From: Ectothiorhodospiraceae bacterium
Lineage (GTDB): Bacteria > Pseudomonadota > Gammaproteobacteria > HK1
Length of the DNA stretch: 36,584 bases
Direction of reading: 5' to 3'
Assembly: GCA_024234875.1 (NCBI GenBank)
Contig: JACKNM010000028.1
Coordinates: 1 to 36,584 of the forward strand
In this document: in pieces, positions 1 to 6,431 of the stretch
Layout: each line of letters opens with the position of its first letter
Numbering within the stretch: the first letter of the stretch is position 1
The notes under the pieces: generated by a model
What the model was told of the DNA's origin: nothing
The model's input: only the letters and a program-made list of their open reading frames with translations
The model's database searches: none
Program-made: the position numbers and the translations under genes

Positions 1-50
1 GCCAGCGCGGCGGGATCGACGAGAAAGGCTCGCCAAATCAATGACCTTAG

Positions 51-92
51 TTGGTCCGACCCCGGTCTACTTTGGTCCGACCCCGGTCTACT
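51..92. repeat. two perfect tandem copies of a 21-bp unit
   Basis: Positions 51-71 and 72-92 are identical and begin TTGGTCCGACCCCGG. The second copy contains the TAG stop codon (88-90, read on the minus strand) of the DUF924-type gene, so the repeat array forms the very end of that reading frame. Origin is unknown. The unit could be a remnant of a dispersed intergenic repeat or a mobile-element end, but no transposase is in view. Confidence 0.9.
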
Positions 93-705
93 GGCCGTAG
101 CGGCGGGCGCCGGCCTCGGGGGAGGTGCGCTCCGCGGGCGTCGTCTCGCGGCCGAGCGCGGTGTTGCGATGGGGAAAGCGGCCGAAGCGGGCGACGACGT
201 CGCGGTGCTCCTCGGCGTGGGTCACGCAGTCGGCGAGGTAGGCGGCGAGCTCGGCCGGCGCCTCGGCGGCCAGGCGCCGCTGCGCCTCGACGGAGCGTTC
301 CTGGGCTGCCGGCTCCTCGGCGTGCTCGAGCGGCAGGTACAGGAAGAGCCGCTCGACGTGGGTCAGCGCGCGGTCCTCGCCGCTTTCGAGCGCGGCCTCC
401 GTGAGCGCTCGCGCCCTCGCGTCTCCGGCGAACGCACGCGCGGTCCCGCGATGGACGTTGCGCGTGAACTGGTCGAGCAGGATCACCAGCGCGAGACGAC
501 CGCGCGGCGATGCCGCCCATTCCTCGAGCCCACCGTCGAGCGCAGCCTCGATGGCGGTGCCGAACCGCTGCGCGATCTCGCGGTCCAACGTCTCGCCACC
601 GCGAAACCAGCGCTTGCTCGCGGCCGCCACTGCCGCGGGCTCGTTCGCCGCAGCGCCGAGCCAGAAATCGAGCACCGCCTCGGCCGCGGCCGGCGCCACG
701 CTCAT
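88..705 (-). CDS. DUF924 family protein
   Basis: A soluble 205-residue protein of the DUF924 family (alpha-helical, TPR-like, no established biochemical role). Family hallmarks are visible: an N-terminal VLDFWLG segment, the RWF motif near residue 33, the central LVILLDQFTRNVHRGT stretch (counterpart of the usual LDQFPRNxxRGT) and FLYLPLEHAE further on. The length is normal for the family. The start ATG overlaps the TGA of the upstream nfeD-like gene as ATGA, implying translational coupling and fixing the start. The stop codon lies inside the 21-bp tandem repeat, so the last one or two residues may have been altered by repeat insertion. The role in this operon is unknown; association with stomatin/NfeD may be incidental. 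Confidence 0.85.
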   Translation of the reverse strand: MSVAPAAAEAVLDFWLGAAANEPAAVAAASKRWFRGGETLDREIAQRFGTAIEAALDGGLEEWAASPRGRLALVILLDQFTRNVHRGTARAFAGDARARALTEAALESGEDRALTHVERLFLYLPLEHAEEPAAQERSVEAQRRLAAEAPAELAAYLADCVTHAEEHRDVVARFGRFPHRNTALGRETTPAERTSPEAGARRYGQ

Positions 706-1148
706 TCCGCAGCGGCCTCCACGCGCAAGATCACGCCGTCGACGCCATTGACCCGGACCCGCCGACCGGCCGGGCAGTCGTCGCCCTCGACGCGCCAGAT
801 GCTGTCGTCGACCTTGATCCGCCCACGGCCGTTCACGATCGGCTCGTCGAGGGTGAAGGTCCGACCGACGTACTGATGCCCGCGGAGGTTGAGCAACGGA
901 CGATCGCTCTGGATCGGCCGCGAGCGCAGGTAGCGGCGAGAGATCGCCACCGCCACCACCGCGAGCACGGTGAAGATCAGGGTCTGGACCCGCCAGTCCA
1001 GGGTCGGCACGAGCCACGCGAGCACCCCGACCAGACCGGCCGAGATCCCGAGCCACAGGAAGAATGTTCCCGGCGCCAGGACCTCGATGATCCCGAACAC
1101 CGTCGCCAACACGAACCAGTGCCAGAACTCCGGCGAGTACTCGCTCAT
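702..1148 (-). CDS. NfeD-like membrane protein (QmcB/YbbK type), stomatin partner
   Basis: A 148-residue short NfeD protein. Three hydrophobic segments fill roughly residues 8-72, followed by a C-terminal OB-fold (about 85-148) with the characteristic VGRTFTLDEPIVNGRGRIKVDD and VEGDDCPAGRRVRV stretches. Short NfeD proteins lack the serine-protease domain of the long form and sit beside SPFH/stomatin genes; the OB-fold is thought to bind the partner. Here the stomatin-like gene is directly upstream and overlaps by ATGA, and the DUF924 gene downstream overlaps in the same way, so three genes form one tightly coupled unit. Likely an inner-membrane microdomain component with QmcA. Confidence 0.9.
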   Translation of the reverse strand: MSEYSPEFWHWFVLATVFGIIEVLAPGTFFLWLGISAGLVGVLAWLVPTLDWRVQTLIFTVLAVVAVAISRRYLRSRPIQSDRPLLNLRGHQYVGRTFTLDEPIVNGRGRIKVDDSIWRVEGDDCPAGRRVRVNGVDGVILRVEAAAE

Positions 1149-2092
1149 GGACGACGCTCCGCGCCCGGCGCCCCACCCTCGGGCCGGAACACCGCCTTGC
1201 CGAGCTCGGCGATGCCGCCGAGGCTGCCGATCAGGCTCGACGCCTCGAACGGCATCAGGATCACCTTCTGGTTCTGGGCCGTCGCCAGATCGCGCATCGC
1301 CTCCACGTACTTCTGGGCCACGAAGTAGTTGATGGCCTGGATGTCGCCGGCAGCGATCGCCTGCGACACCATCTGCGTCGCCTTGGCCTCGGCCTCGGCG
1401 AGTCGCTCGCGGGCCTCGGCATCGCGGAACGCGGCCTCGCGTCGGCCCTCTGCCTCGAGCACCGCCGCCTGCTTCTCACCCTCGGCGCGGAGAATCTCGG
1501 ACTGCCGCTCGCCCTCGGCCACCAACACCGCGGCGCGCTTGTCGCGCTCGGCCTTCATCTGCCGTGCCATCGACTCCACCAGATCGCGCGGTGGTGCGAT
1601 GTCCTTGATCTCGATACGCGTCACCTTCACGCCCCAGGGCGTGGTCGCCTCGTCGACGATCGACAACAGACGTTGGTTGATCTCGTCGCGCTTCGACAGC
1701 AGCTCGTCGAGGTCCATCGAGCCCATGACGGTTCGGATGTTGGTCATGGTGAGGTTGATGATCGCGTGCTCGAGGTTGTTCACCTCGTAGGCTGCGCGCG
1801 CCGCGTCGAGCACCTGGTAGAACACCACCCCGTCGACCGACACCATGGCGTTGTCCTTGGTGATCACCTCCTGGGTCGGGACGTCGAGCACGGTCTCCAT
1901 CATGTTCAGCTTGGCGCCGATGGTGTCGAAGATGGGCACGATGAAGCCGAGGCCCGGTTGCAGCGTGCGCGTGTACCGCCCGAACCGCTCCACCGTGTAG
2001 TTCATTCCCTGGGGCACGGACTTCACCGCCATGAAGACGAGGACGACGCCGAAGACGAGAATCGCCAGCGCGAGAATCGCGAACCAATCCAT
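1145..2092 (-). CDS. qmcA: SPFH/stomatin-like membrane protein (QmcA family)
   Basis: A 315-residue stomatin/prohibitin-type protein. Residues about 4-24 form an N-terminal membrane anchor, 25-180 the SPFH (Band 7) domain with TVERFGRYTRTLQPGLGFIVP and the MSVDGVVFYQV core, and 185-260 a charged coiled coil rich in AEGE/AEAE repeats. These proteins assemble into large membrane rings and are linked to protease control and membrane microdomains. Length and domain order match E. coli QmcA (about 305 residues). It is the first gene of a three-gene minus-strand operon with the nfeD-like gene. A -10-like TATACT lies 33 nt upstream of the ATG. Confidence 0.93.
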   Translation of the reverse strand: MDWFAILALAILVFGVVLVFMAVKSVPQGMNYTVERFGRYTRTLQPGLGFIVPIFDTIGAKLNMMETVLDVPTQEVITKDNAMVSVDGVVFYQVLDAARAAYEVNNLEHAIINLTMTNIRTVMGSMDLDELLSKRDEINQRLLSIVDEATTPWGVKVTRIEIKDIAPPRDLVESMARQMKAERDKRAAVLVAEGERQSEILRAEGEKQAAVLEAEGRREAAFRDAEARERLAEAEAKATQMVSQAIAAGDIQAINYFVAQKYVEAMRDLATAQNQKVILMPFEASSLIGSLGGIAELGKAVFRPEGGAPGAERRP

Positions 2093-2124
2093 GTCGAGCT
2101 CCCAGGTGAGTCCGGAGTCGCCGG

Positions 2125-2130
2125 AGTATA
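2125..2130 (-). promoter_or_regulatory. candidate -10 element for the qmcA operon
   Basis: On the minus strand the hexamer is TATACT (5 of 6 to the sigma-70 -10 consensus), in the 10-mer GTCTATACTC, 32 nt before the qmcA ATG. No good -35 is visible at 16-18 nt. The same 10-mer recurs upstream of the bactofilin gene (11408-11417). Confidence 0.45.
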
Positions 2131-2222
2131 GACGCAGTCAGCGACCCCGGTATCGGCCGCCCTCGGCGGTTCCTGATGCCCCGAGCGCGGCTGCGGTGTC
2201 GCCCCGGTCTGGCGCCGCGAGC

Positions 2223-2228
2223 TAGACT
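2223..2228 (+). promoter_or_regulatory. candidate -10 element for the 2266 gene
   Basis: TAGACT stands out in GC-rich DNA 37 nt before the ATG at 2266. There is no recognisable -35 box. The same hexamer precedes the genes at 8870 and 13991. Confidence 0.3.
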
Positions 2229-2265
2229 CCACGACTGCCTGTCACCGTGAGTTGCCCACCGCCCG

Positions 2266-2853
2266 ATGGACGACATGGTCCTGCGCGCAATGACGCGCTG
2301 GCCGAACGTGCCGGCGGTCTTCGGCTGGCTCTCGCTCGATCGCCGTGGACGGTTCCGACTGCGCGGTGAGCCGATCGCGCATCCCGGGGTGCTTGCATTC
2401 ATGGCGCGCAACTACGGTCCCGACGCGCACGGCCGCTGGTTCTTCCAAAACGGCCCGCAGCGGGTGTACGTGGCATTGGAGTACACACCGCTCGTCTTGC
2501 GCACCACGACCGGAGCGCGGCTGTCGAGCCACACCGGGCGGGCGGCGCGGCCGCGGGCGGCCTGGCTGGACGACGAGGGTGCGATGCTGCTCGCCACGGA
2601 CGTCGGACCCGGGGTCGTCGACGACCGCGATCTCGCCGAGCTCGGCGAGGCCATCGTCGACGCGAGCGGTCACCGACCCGATGACGACCGGCTCGAATCG
2701 CTGCTCGAGCAGCCGGCCCGGGCGGCCGCGGCAGGGCTGCGCCTGCGCCTCGCCGACACCGATCTGGAGCTCGGCTTCCTACCGCGGGCCGACGCGCCGG
2801 CCCACCTCGGCTACGACCCGCAGCCGACTCCGGACACGCCGCCCCTCGGCTGA
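2266..2853 (+). CDS. conserved proteobacterial protein of unknown function (WFFQNGPQRVYV family)
   Basis: A soluble 195-residue protein without signal peptide or membrane segment. Near residue 11 it carries RWPNVPAVFGWLSLDRRGR, then NYGPDAHGRWFFQNGPQRVYV at about 49-69. These stretches recur in a DUF2946-style set of beta/gammaproteobacterial hypothetical proteins; I have not verified the DUF number. No catalytic motif is recognisable. The start could be the ATG at 2266 or one three codons later; both precede the conserved block. It is a single gene divergent from the qmcA operon, with a PqiA-domain gene 72 bp downstream on the same strand. Function unknown. Confidence 0.75.
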   Translation: MDDMVLRAMTRWPNVPAVFGWLSLDRRGRFRLRGEPIAHPGVLAFMARNYGPDAHGRWFFQNGPQRVYVALEYTPLVLRTTTGARLSSHTGRAARPRAAWLDDEGAMLLATDVGPGVVDDRDLAELGEAIVDASGHRPDDDRLESLLEQPARAAAAGLRLRLADTDLELGFLPRADAPAHLGYDPQPTPDTPPLG

Positions 2854-2925
2854 ACGACGACGCGCACCGACCGCCGTGACATCATTCGTACGCCGACGCC
2901 GATTCGCCACTTGCCAGGCCTGCCG

Positions 2926-3819
2926 ATGACATCGACCCCGCGGCGCCGCGCCCCGCTGCCCACCTCCGTCCTCGCCACCCTCGCCGCCCTCTACTACCTG
3001 GCGGCGGTCGCCCTCGGCGTGGTGGTGGTGACCGAGGCGGAGCAGGCGACCCGCGCGCACCGCGCCCTGGTCACCTACGACAGCGCCGAGGAGAAGACCG
3101 ACACCCTGGTGCGCGGCTTGCTGGAGAGCGTGAGTCTCGGCATGTACCGCGGCGCCAGCGAGAAGTCGGCCCGCATCGAGGAGATCGCGTCCGAGGCCAC
3201 ACGCGCCGCCGGCCGCTCGCGTGACGCCGCGTTCGGCCTGCTCGCGCTGTCGGCGGTCTTCGTCGCGGTGCTGTGGGGACGCCGCCGCGCGCGCCGCTCG
3301 GCGCCGCCCGGCGAGCTGGTCGCGCACCTGCTCGGCGTGTCGGCGGTATTCCTCGCGGTCGGGCTGGTCGCGCCCATCCTGACGGTGTCCGCGCACAAGG
3401 ACATCGCGGTGCTCGGCCGGGTGATGCTCCAGCACGACACCAAGTCGATCATCGGCACGGTGACCACGCTGTGGGCCGCGGGTAGCGCCTTCCTCGCCGG
3501 CATCCTCGCGCTGTTCAGCATCGCCGCGCCGAGCCTCAAGCTGGTGCTGTCGCTCGGCGCGCTCGCCGTCCCCCACGCCGGGGCGCGGCGACTGTCGCTC
3601 GGCACGGTGGAGCTCATCGGGCGGTGGTCGATGACCGACGTGTTCGTGGTGTCGATCCTCGTCGCCTATCTGGCCACCGACACCGACCGCCTCACCGACG
3701 CGGCGGTCGGCATCGGGCTCTACTTCTTCGCCGGTTACGCGTTGCTCTCGCTCGCCGCCGGTCAGCTCATGGTGCGCCACCGCGCGGCCCTGGTGGAGCG
3801 CGTTCCCACCACCGGCTGA
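2926..3819 (+). CDS. PqiA-domain (paraquat-inducible protein A family) inner-membrane protein
   Basis: About 297 residues from the ATG at 2926; a TTG five codons upstream is less likely. It has an N-terminal membrane segment (about 18-38), a soluble loop (40-105), a second segment, and then the PqiA/LetA-type block. Visible there are the LVAPILTV segment, a long hydrophobic stretch with AFLAGILALFSIAAPSLKLVL, then RWSMTDVFVVSILVAYL and GLYFFAGYALLSL. RWSM-D and the closing Y-F-A-GY are family hallmarks. PqiA/LetA proteins are inner-membrane parts of MCE-type lipid transport systems, but no MCE (PqiB) gene is adjacent and only one domain is present, against two in E. coli PqiA. The zinc-binding Cys motifs of full-length PqiA are absent. 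Its lipid-transport role is inferred only. Confidence 0.75.
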   Translation: MTSTPRRRAPLPTSVLATLAALYYLAAVALGVVVVTEAEQATRAHRALVTYDSAEEKTDTLVRGLLESVSLGMYRGASEKSARIEEIASEATRAAGRSRDAAFGLLALSAVFVAVLWGRRRARRSAPPGELVAHLLGVSAVFLAVGLVAPILTVSAHKDIAVLGRVMLQHDTKSIIGTVTTLWAAGSAFLAGILALFSIAAPSLKLVLSLGALAVPHAGARRLSLGTVELIGRWSMTDVFVVSILVAYLATDTDRLTDAAVGIGLYFFAGYALLSLAAGQLMVRHRAALVERVPTTG

Positions 3820-3833
3820 CCGCCCCCGGTCAG
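3816..3833. terminator. symmetrical hairpin holding both stop codons of convergent genes
   Basis: CTGACCG (3816-3822), a CCCC loop and CGGTCAG (3827-3833) form a perfect 7-bp stem. The left arm contains the TGA of the PqiA-domain gene (3817-3819) and the right arm the TGA of pcm on the other strand (3830-3832). There is no T-run on either side, so intrinsic termination is uncertain. Confidence 0.5.
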
Positions 3834-4504
3834 ACGCTGCTCAGCACCCCGAAGCGTACCGGCAGGATCTCGTCGATCGACAGCGCGCCGGCCGCGTCGC
3901 GGCAAACCAGGAGCAGGGTCTGGGCGTCGTCGAGCCCGGCCGGAATGACCATTCGCCCGCCCGGCGCGAGCTGCTCGAGCAGCGGCACCGGCACCAGCTC
4001 CGGCGCGGCGGCGACGAGGATGCGGTCGAACGGCGCCCGCTCCGGCCAGCCGCGCGAGCCGTCACCGATGCGCACCTGCACGTTGTCGACCCCGTCCTCG
4101 CGCAGACGGCGCGCCGCCCCCCGTGCGAGGGGCTCCACCAGCTCCACCGAGTAGACCTCGCGGGCCAATGCGGCCAGCACCGCCGCCTGGTAGCCGAGCC
4201 CGGTCCCGACCTCGAGCACGCGGTCGGACGGTCCGGGGTCCAGCAGCTCGGTCATCAAACCGACGATGAACGGCTGGGAGATCGTCTTCTCGAAGCCGAT
4301 CGGCAGCGGGGTGTCGAGGTAGGCGAACGGCATCATCTCGGCCGGCACGTGGTGGTGCCGTGGGACGCGCCGCATGGCGTCGAGCACCCGCGCGGAGATG
4401 CGTGGGCGGCCGGTGCGATCTCCGGTCACCACGGCGTGCTCGACGACGGTGGCGACCATCGCCTCGCGAAGCTGTTCGAGATGGTCCTCCGGCAGCTCCG
4501 GCAC
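3830..4504 (-). CDS. pcm: protein-L-isoaspartate O-methyltransferase
   Basis: Repairs isoaspartyl residues in aged proteins by SAM-dependent methylation. From the GTG at 4504 the product is 224 residues, normal for the family. Diagnostic parts are RRVPRHHHVP near residue 33, the substrate-contact KTISQPFIVGLMTELL, SAM motif I VLEVGTGLGYQ, the motif II region with VYSVELVEPL, and GDGSRGWPERAPFDRILVAAA. The frame stays open upstream, but GTG 4504 is chosen because GGAGG sits 5 nt before it and a TATCAT -10-like hexamer lies 32 nt upstream. It is divergent from a rhodanese gene and convergent with the PqiA-domain gene; surE is not adjacent. Confidence 0.93.
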   Translation of the reverse strand: MPELPEDHLEQLREAMVATVVEHAVVTGDRTGRPRISARVLDAMRRVPRHHHVPAEMMPFAYLDTPLPIGFEKTISQPFIVGLMTELLDPGPSDRVLEVGTGLGYQAAVLAALAREVYSVELVEPLARGAARRLREDGVDNVQVRIGDGSRGWPERAPFDRILVAAAPELVPVPLLEQLAPGGRMVIPAGLDDAQTLLLVCRDAAGALSIDEILPVRFGVLSSV

Positions 4505-4536
4505 CGGGGCCTCCGCGTCGGTCGAGGTCAGCGCCC

Positions 4537-4542
4537 ATGATA
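4537..4542 (-). promoter_or_regulatory. candidate -10 element for pcm
   Basis: The minus-strand hexamer TATCAT (5 of 6 to consensus) ends 32 nt before the GTG chosen for pcm, consistent with that start. No clear -35. Confidence 0.4.
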
Positions 4543-4588
4543 CGTAGCCACGCCGTCGCCTGCGGCTGTGCCTCGGCGACGCGGCGGG

Positions 4589-4594
4589 TACACT
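4589..4594 (+). promoter_or_regulatory. candidate -10 element for the rhodanese gene
   Basis: TACACT lies 70 nt before the ATG at 4665. It sits in the 15-mer 4584-4598, which matches 13974-13988 (upstream of the YigB-like gene) at 14 of 15 positions. Confidence 0.35.
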
Positions 4595-4664
4595 TCGCCC
4601 GCCAGCGCGGCGGCGTGCTCGCCCCGCGCGGCATCCCGGCACGCATCCACGGAGCCCTGCGTCG

Positions 4665-5081
4665 ATGACGCCAGCAGCATCCTCGGCGGGACGAGTCATC
4701 GCGCGGCGCGCCGCGGCACTGCTCGGCGCCTGGTGCCTGGCGGCCGGCGCATCGGCCGATCACCCGCGCTCGCTCGCCCCTGCGGATCTCGTGGAGCGAC
4801 TGGCGCGGGCCCAGGCTCCGGCCATGCTCGACGTGCGGACACCGGCGGAGTTCGCCGCCGGCCACCTCCCAGGAGCCGTCAACATCCCCGTCGACCAGCT
4901 CGGCGAGCGCCTGGGAGAGCTCGCGTCACTGCGCGATCGCGAGCTCCTGGTGTACTGCGAGACCGGTCGCCGCGCCGGCGTCGCGGTGCAGGGTCTCGGC
5001 CGCGCCGGGTTCGCCCATCTGCGCCTGCTCGACGGGCACATGCGGCGCTGGCGGGGCGAGGCCCGGGCGCTCGCGCGCTGA
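4665..5081 (+). CDS. exported rhodanese-like sulfurtransferase
   Basis: A 138-residue single-domain rhodanese with an N-terminal signal peptide: Arg residues at 10-15, a hydrophobic run with ALLGAWCLAAG, and a likely cut after ASA at 29-31. The domain shows MLDVRTPAEFAAGHLPGAVNIP (split around 54-75) and the active-site loop C98-E-T-G-R-R, with the catalytic Cys present. The closing LDGHMRRW matches the family ending (usually GGxxxW). Periplasmic PspE/GlpE-type rhodaneses of this size transfer sulfane sulfur; the physiological acceptor is unknown. It is divergent from pcm and followed 25 bp later by a small lipoprotein gene. Confidence 0.88.
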   Translation: MTPAASSAGRVIARRAAALLGAWCLAAGASADHPRSLAPADLVERLARAQAPAMLDVRTPAEFAAGHLPGAVNIPVDQLGERLGELASLRDRELLVYCETGRRAGVAVQGLGRAGFAHLRLLDGHMRRWRGEARALAR

Positions 5082-5093
5082 CCCGGCCGCCGG

Positions 5094-5099
5094 TATCCT
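5094..5099 (+). promoter_or_regulatory. candidate -10 element directly before the lipoprotein gene
   Basis: TATCCT ends 7 nt before the ATG at 5107. If used, transcription would begin at or next to the start codon and give a leaderless mRNA. No good -35 and no Shine-Dalgarno sequence is visible in the gap. Confidence 0.35.
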
Positions 5100-5106
5100 C
5101 GCCGTC

Positions 5107-5472
5107 ATGGCGTTTCCTCCCAGCCCGCAGCGGACGGTCCTCGCGACGCTGCTCGTCAGCGCCCTCCTCGCAGGGTGCGCGCGCAGCGAGTTCACCCCGG
5201 CGAGCGCGGCGCCCGGCGACCTCGCGCCCTACCGCGGCACGGTGCGCGTCCTGCCCGCACTGCCCCCCGGTGGATTCGAGCGGCTCGGGGTGGTGATCGT
5301 GCGCGGCCAGCAGAACATCTCCGACGAGCGCCTCACGCGCATGGCGCGCGACGCTGCGCAGGCGCGCGGTGCCAACGCGATCGTGGTCCAGGCGCCTCCC
5401 AAGGTGGAGAGCTATCGCGACGGAGGCTTCCAGAAGAAGCTCGCCGCCTGGGCTCTGCGGTTGCCGGAGTAG
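5107..5472 (+). CDS. small lipoprotein of unknown function
   Basis: A 121-residue protein with a clear lipoprotein signal: positive residue at 9, hydrophobic 11-22 and the lipobox L-A-G-C with Cys24. The mature part has an alpha/beta pattern, with GFERLGVVIVRGQQNISDERLTRMARDAAQARGANAIVVQ split across residues 56-98. The SDERLTRMAxxAAxxRGANAI pattern recalls small enterobacterial-type lipoproteins that fold like RcsF/YbjQ domains, which is a loose resemblance only. Ala at +2 after the lipid Cys predicts outer-membrane sorting by Lol. It lies between the rhodanese gene and the HAD phosphatase on the same strand; a -10-like hexamer right before the ATG suggests a separate, leaderless transcript. 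Confidence 0.75.
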   Translation: MAFPPSPQRTVLATLLVSALLAGCARSEFTPASAAPGDLAPYRGTVRVLPALPPGGFERLGVVIVRGQQNISDERLTRMARDAAQARGANAIVVQAPPKVESYRDGGFQKKLAAWALRLPE

Positions 5473-5477
5473 CCCCG

Positions 5478-6350
5478 CTGGACCAGGCACGCGAAGGGCA
5501 CCGGGGGGCCGTCCCCGCCATCCGACCGCACGAGCTGGTCGATCGGTACGACGTGCTGCTGCTCGACGGGTACGGGGTACTGGTCGACGGCTCGGGCGCG
5601 CTGCCCGGGGCCGCCGCCTTCCTGCGCCGTCTCGGCGCGGTCGGGCGCGAGCATCTGTTGCTGTCGAACGACGCCTCGCGCCTTCCGGAGACCACCGCCG
5701 CTCGTTACCGAGCGCTCGGGGTGCCGATCCCACTCGACCGAATCCTCACCAGCGGCATGCTGCTCGTCGATCACTTCGCGAGCGCCGACCTCGTCGCGCG
5801 ACCGTGCGTGGCCCTCGGCCCCGAGGACTCGCGCCGCCTGGTGGAGCGGGCCGGTGGCCAGCTCGTCACCCCGGGCGACGACGCCGCCGAGGTGGTGGTT
5901 CTCTGCGACGACGACGGTTACCCCTTCCTGCCGACCCTCGAGGCGGTGGTCAGCGCGCTCGTGCGGCGGATCGACCGGGGCGATGCGGTCCATCTCGTCC
6001 TGCCGAACCCCGACCTCACCTACCCGAAGGCGCCCGGCCAGATCGGCATCGCGGCAGGCGCGGCGGCACTGGTGGTGGAGGCGGCGCTGCGCCTGCGGTT
6101 CGGTGACGCCGCCCCGCGTTTCACCGCGCTCGGCAAGCCACACCCGCCGATCTTCGCCGCCGCGCGTCGACAGCTCGGGCTCGGCGCCGAGGCGCGGACG
6201 GTGATGGTCGGCGACCAGCTCGCCACCGACATCGCCGGCGCCAACGCCGCCGGCATCGACTCGGTGCTGATCGGCTCGGGTCTCAGCCGGCTCGACGCCC
6301 TGCCACTCGACGGCCCGCGACCGACCTGGACCCTCGCCGGGCTGGACTGA
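5478..6350 (+). CDS. HAD-superfamily (class IIA, NagD-like) phosphatase with altered motif I
   Basis: About 290 residues. Motif I is LLLDGYGVL: the nucleophile Asp is kept (D30 from a CTG start) but the usual second Asp at +2 is Tyr (DGYG instead of DxDG). Motif II is LLLSND, the motif III Lys lies in ALGKPHPPIF, and motif IV is canonical (GDQLATDIAGANAAGIDSVLIGSG). The domain order matches NagD/PGP-type IIA enzymes with a cap between motifs II and III. No ATG or GTG exists at a sensible place. CTG at 5478, with GGAG 8 nt upstream (5466-5469), is my best start; an ATC near 5520 is an alternative. The substrate is unknown. The gene begins 6 bp after the lipoprotein gene ends, so the two may be co-transcribed. 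Confidence 0.8.
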   Translation: MDQAREGHRGAVPAIRPHELVDRYDVLLLDGYGVLVDGSGALPGAAAFLRRLGAVGREHLLLSNDASRLPETTAARYRALGVPIPLDRILTSGMLLVDHFASADLVARPCVALGPEDSRRLVERAGGQLVTPGDDAAEVVVLCDDDGYPFLPTLEAVVSALVRRIDRGDAVHLVLPNPDLTYPKAPGQIGIAAGAAALVVEAALRLRFGDAAPRFTALGKPHPPIFAAARRQLGLGAEARTVMVGDQLATDIAGANAAGIDSVLIGSGLSRLDALPLDGPRPTWTLAGLD

Positions 6351-6357
6351 CGCTGGC

Positions 6358-6396
6358 GGCCTCGACCCGGGGCCTCGACACCGGGCCTCGACATGG
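6358..6396. repeat. imperfect 13-14-bp tandem repeat, about three units
   Basis: Units GGCCTCGACCCGG (6358-6370), GGCCTCGACACCGG (6371-6384) and GCCTCGACATGG (6385-6396) fill most of the 81-bp gap between two convergent genes. The core CCTCGAC is constant. Role unknown. Confidence 0.7.
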
Positions 6397-6431
6397 CCGG
6401 CATCGACGCCTCGGCCTGCGGCGGCACCCGC

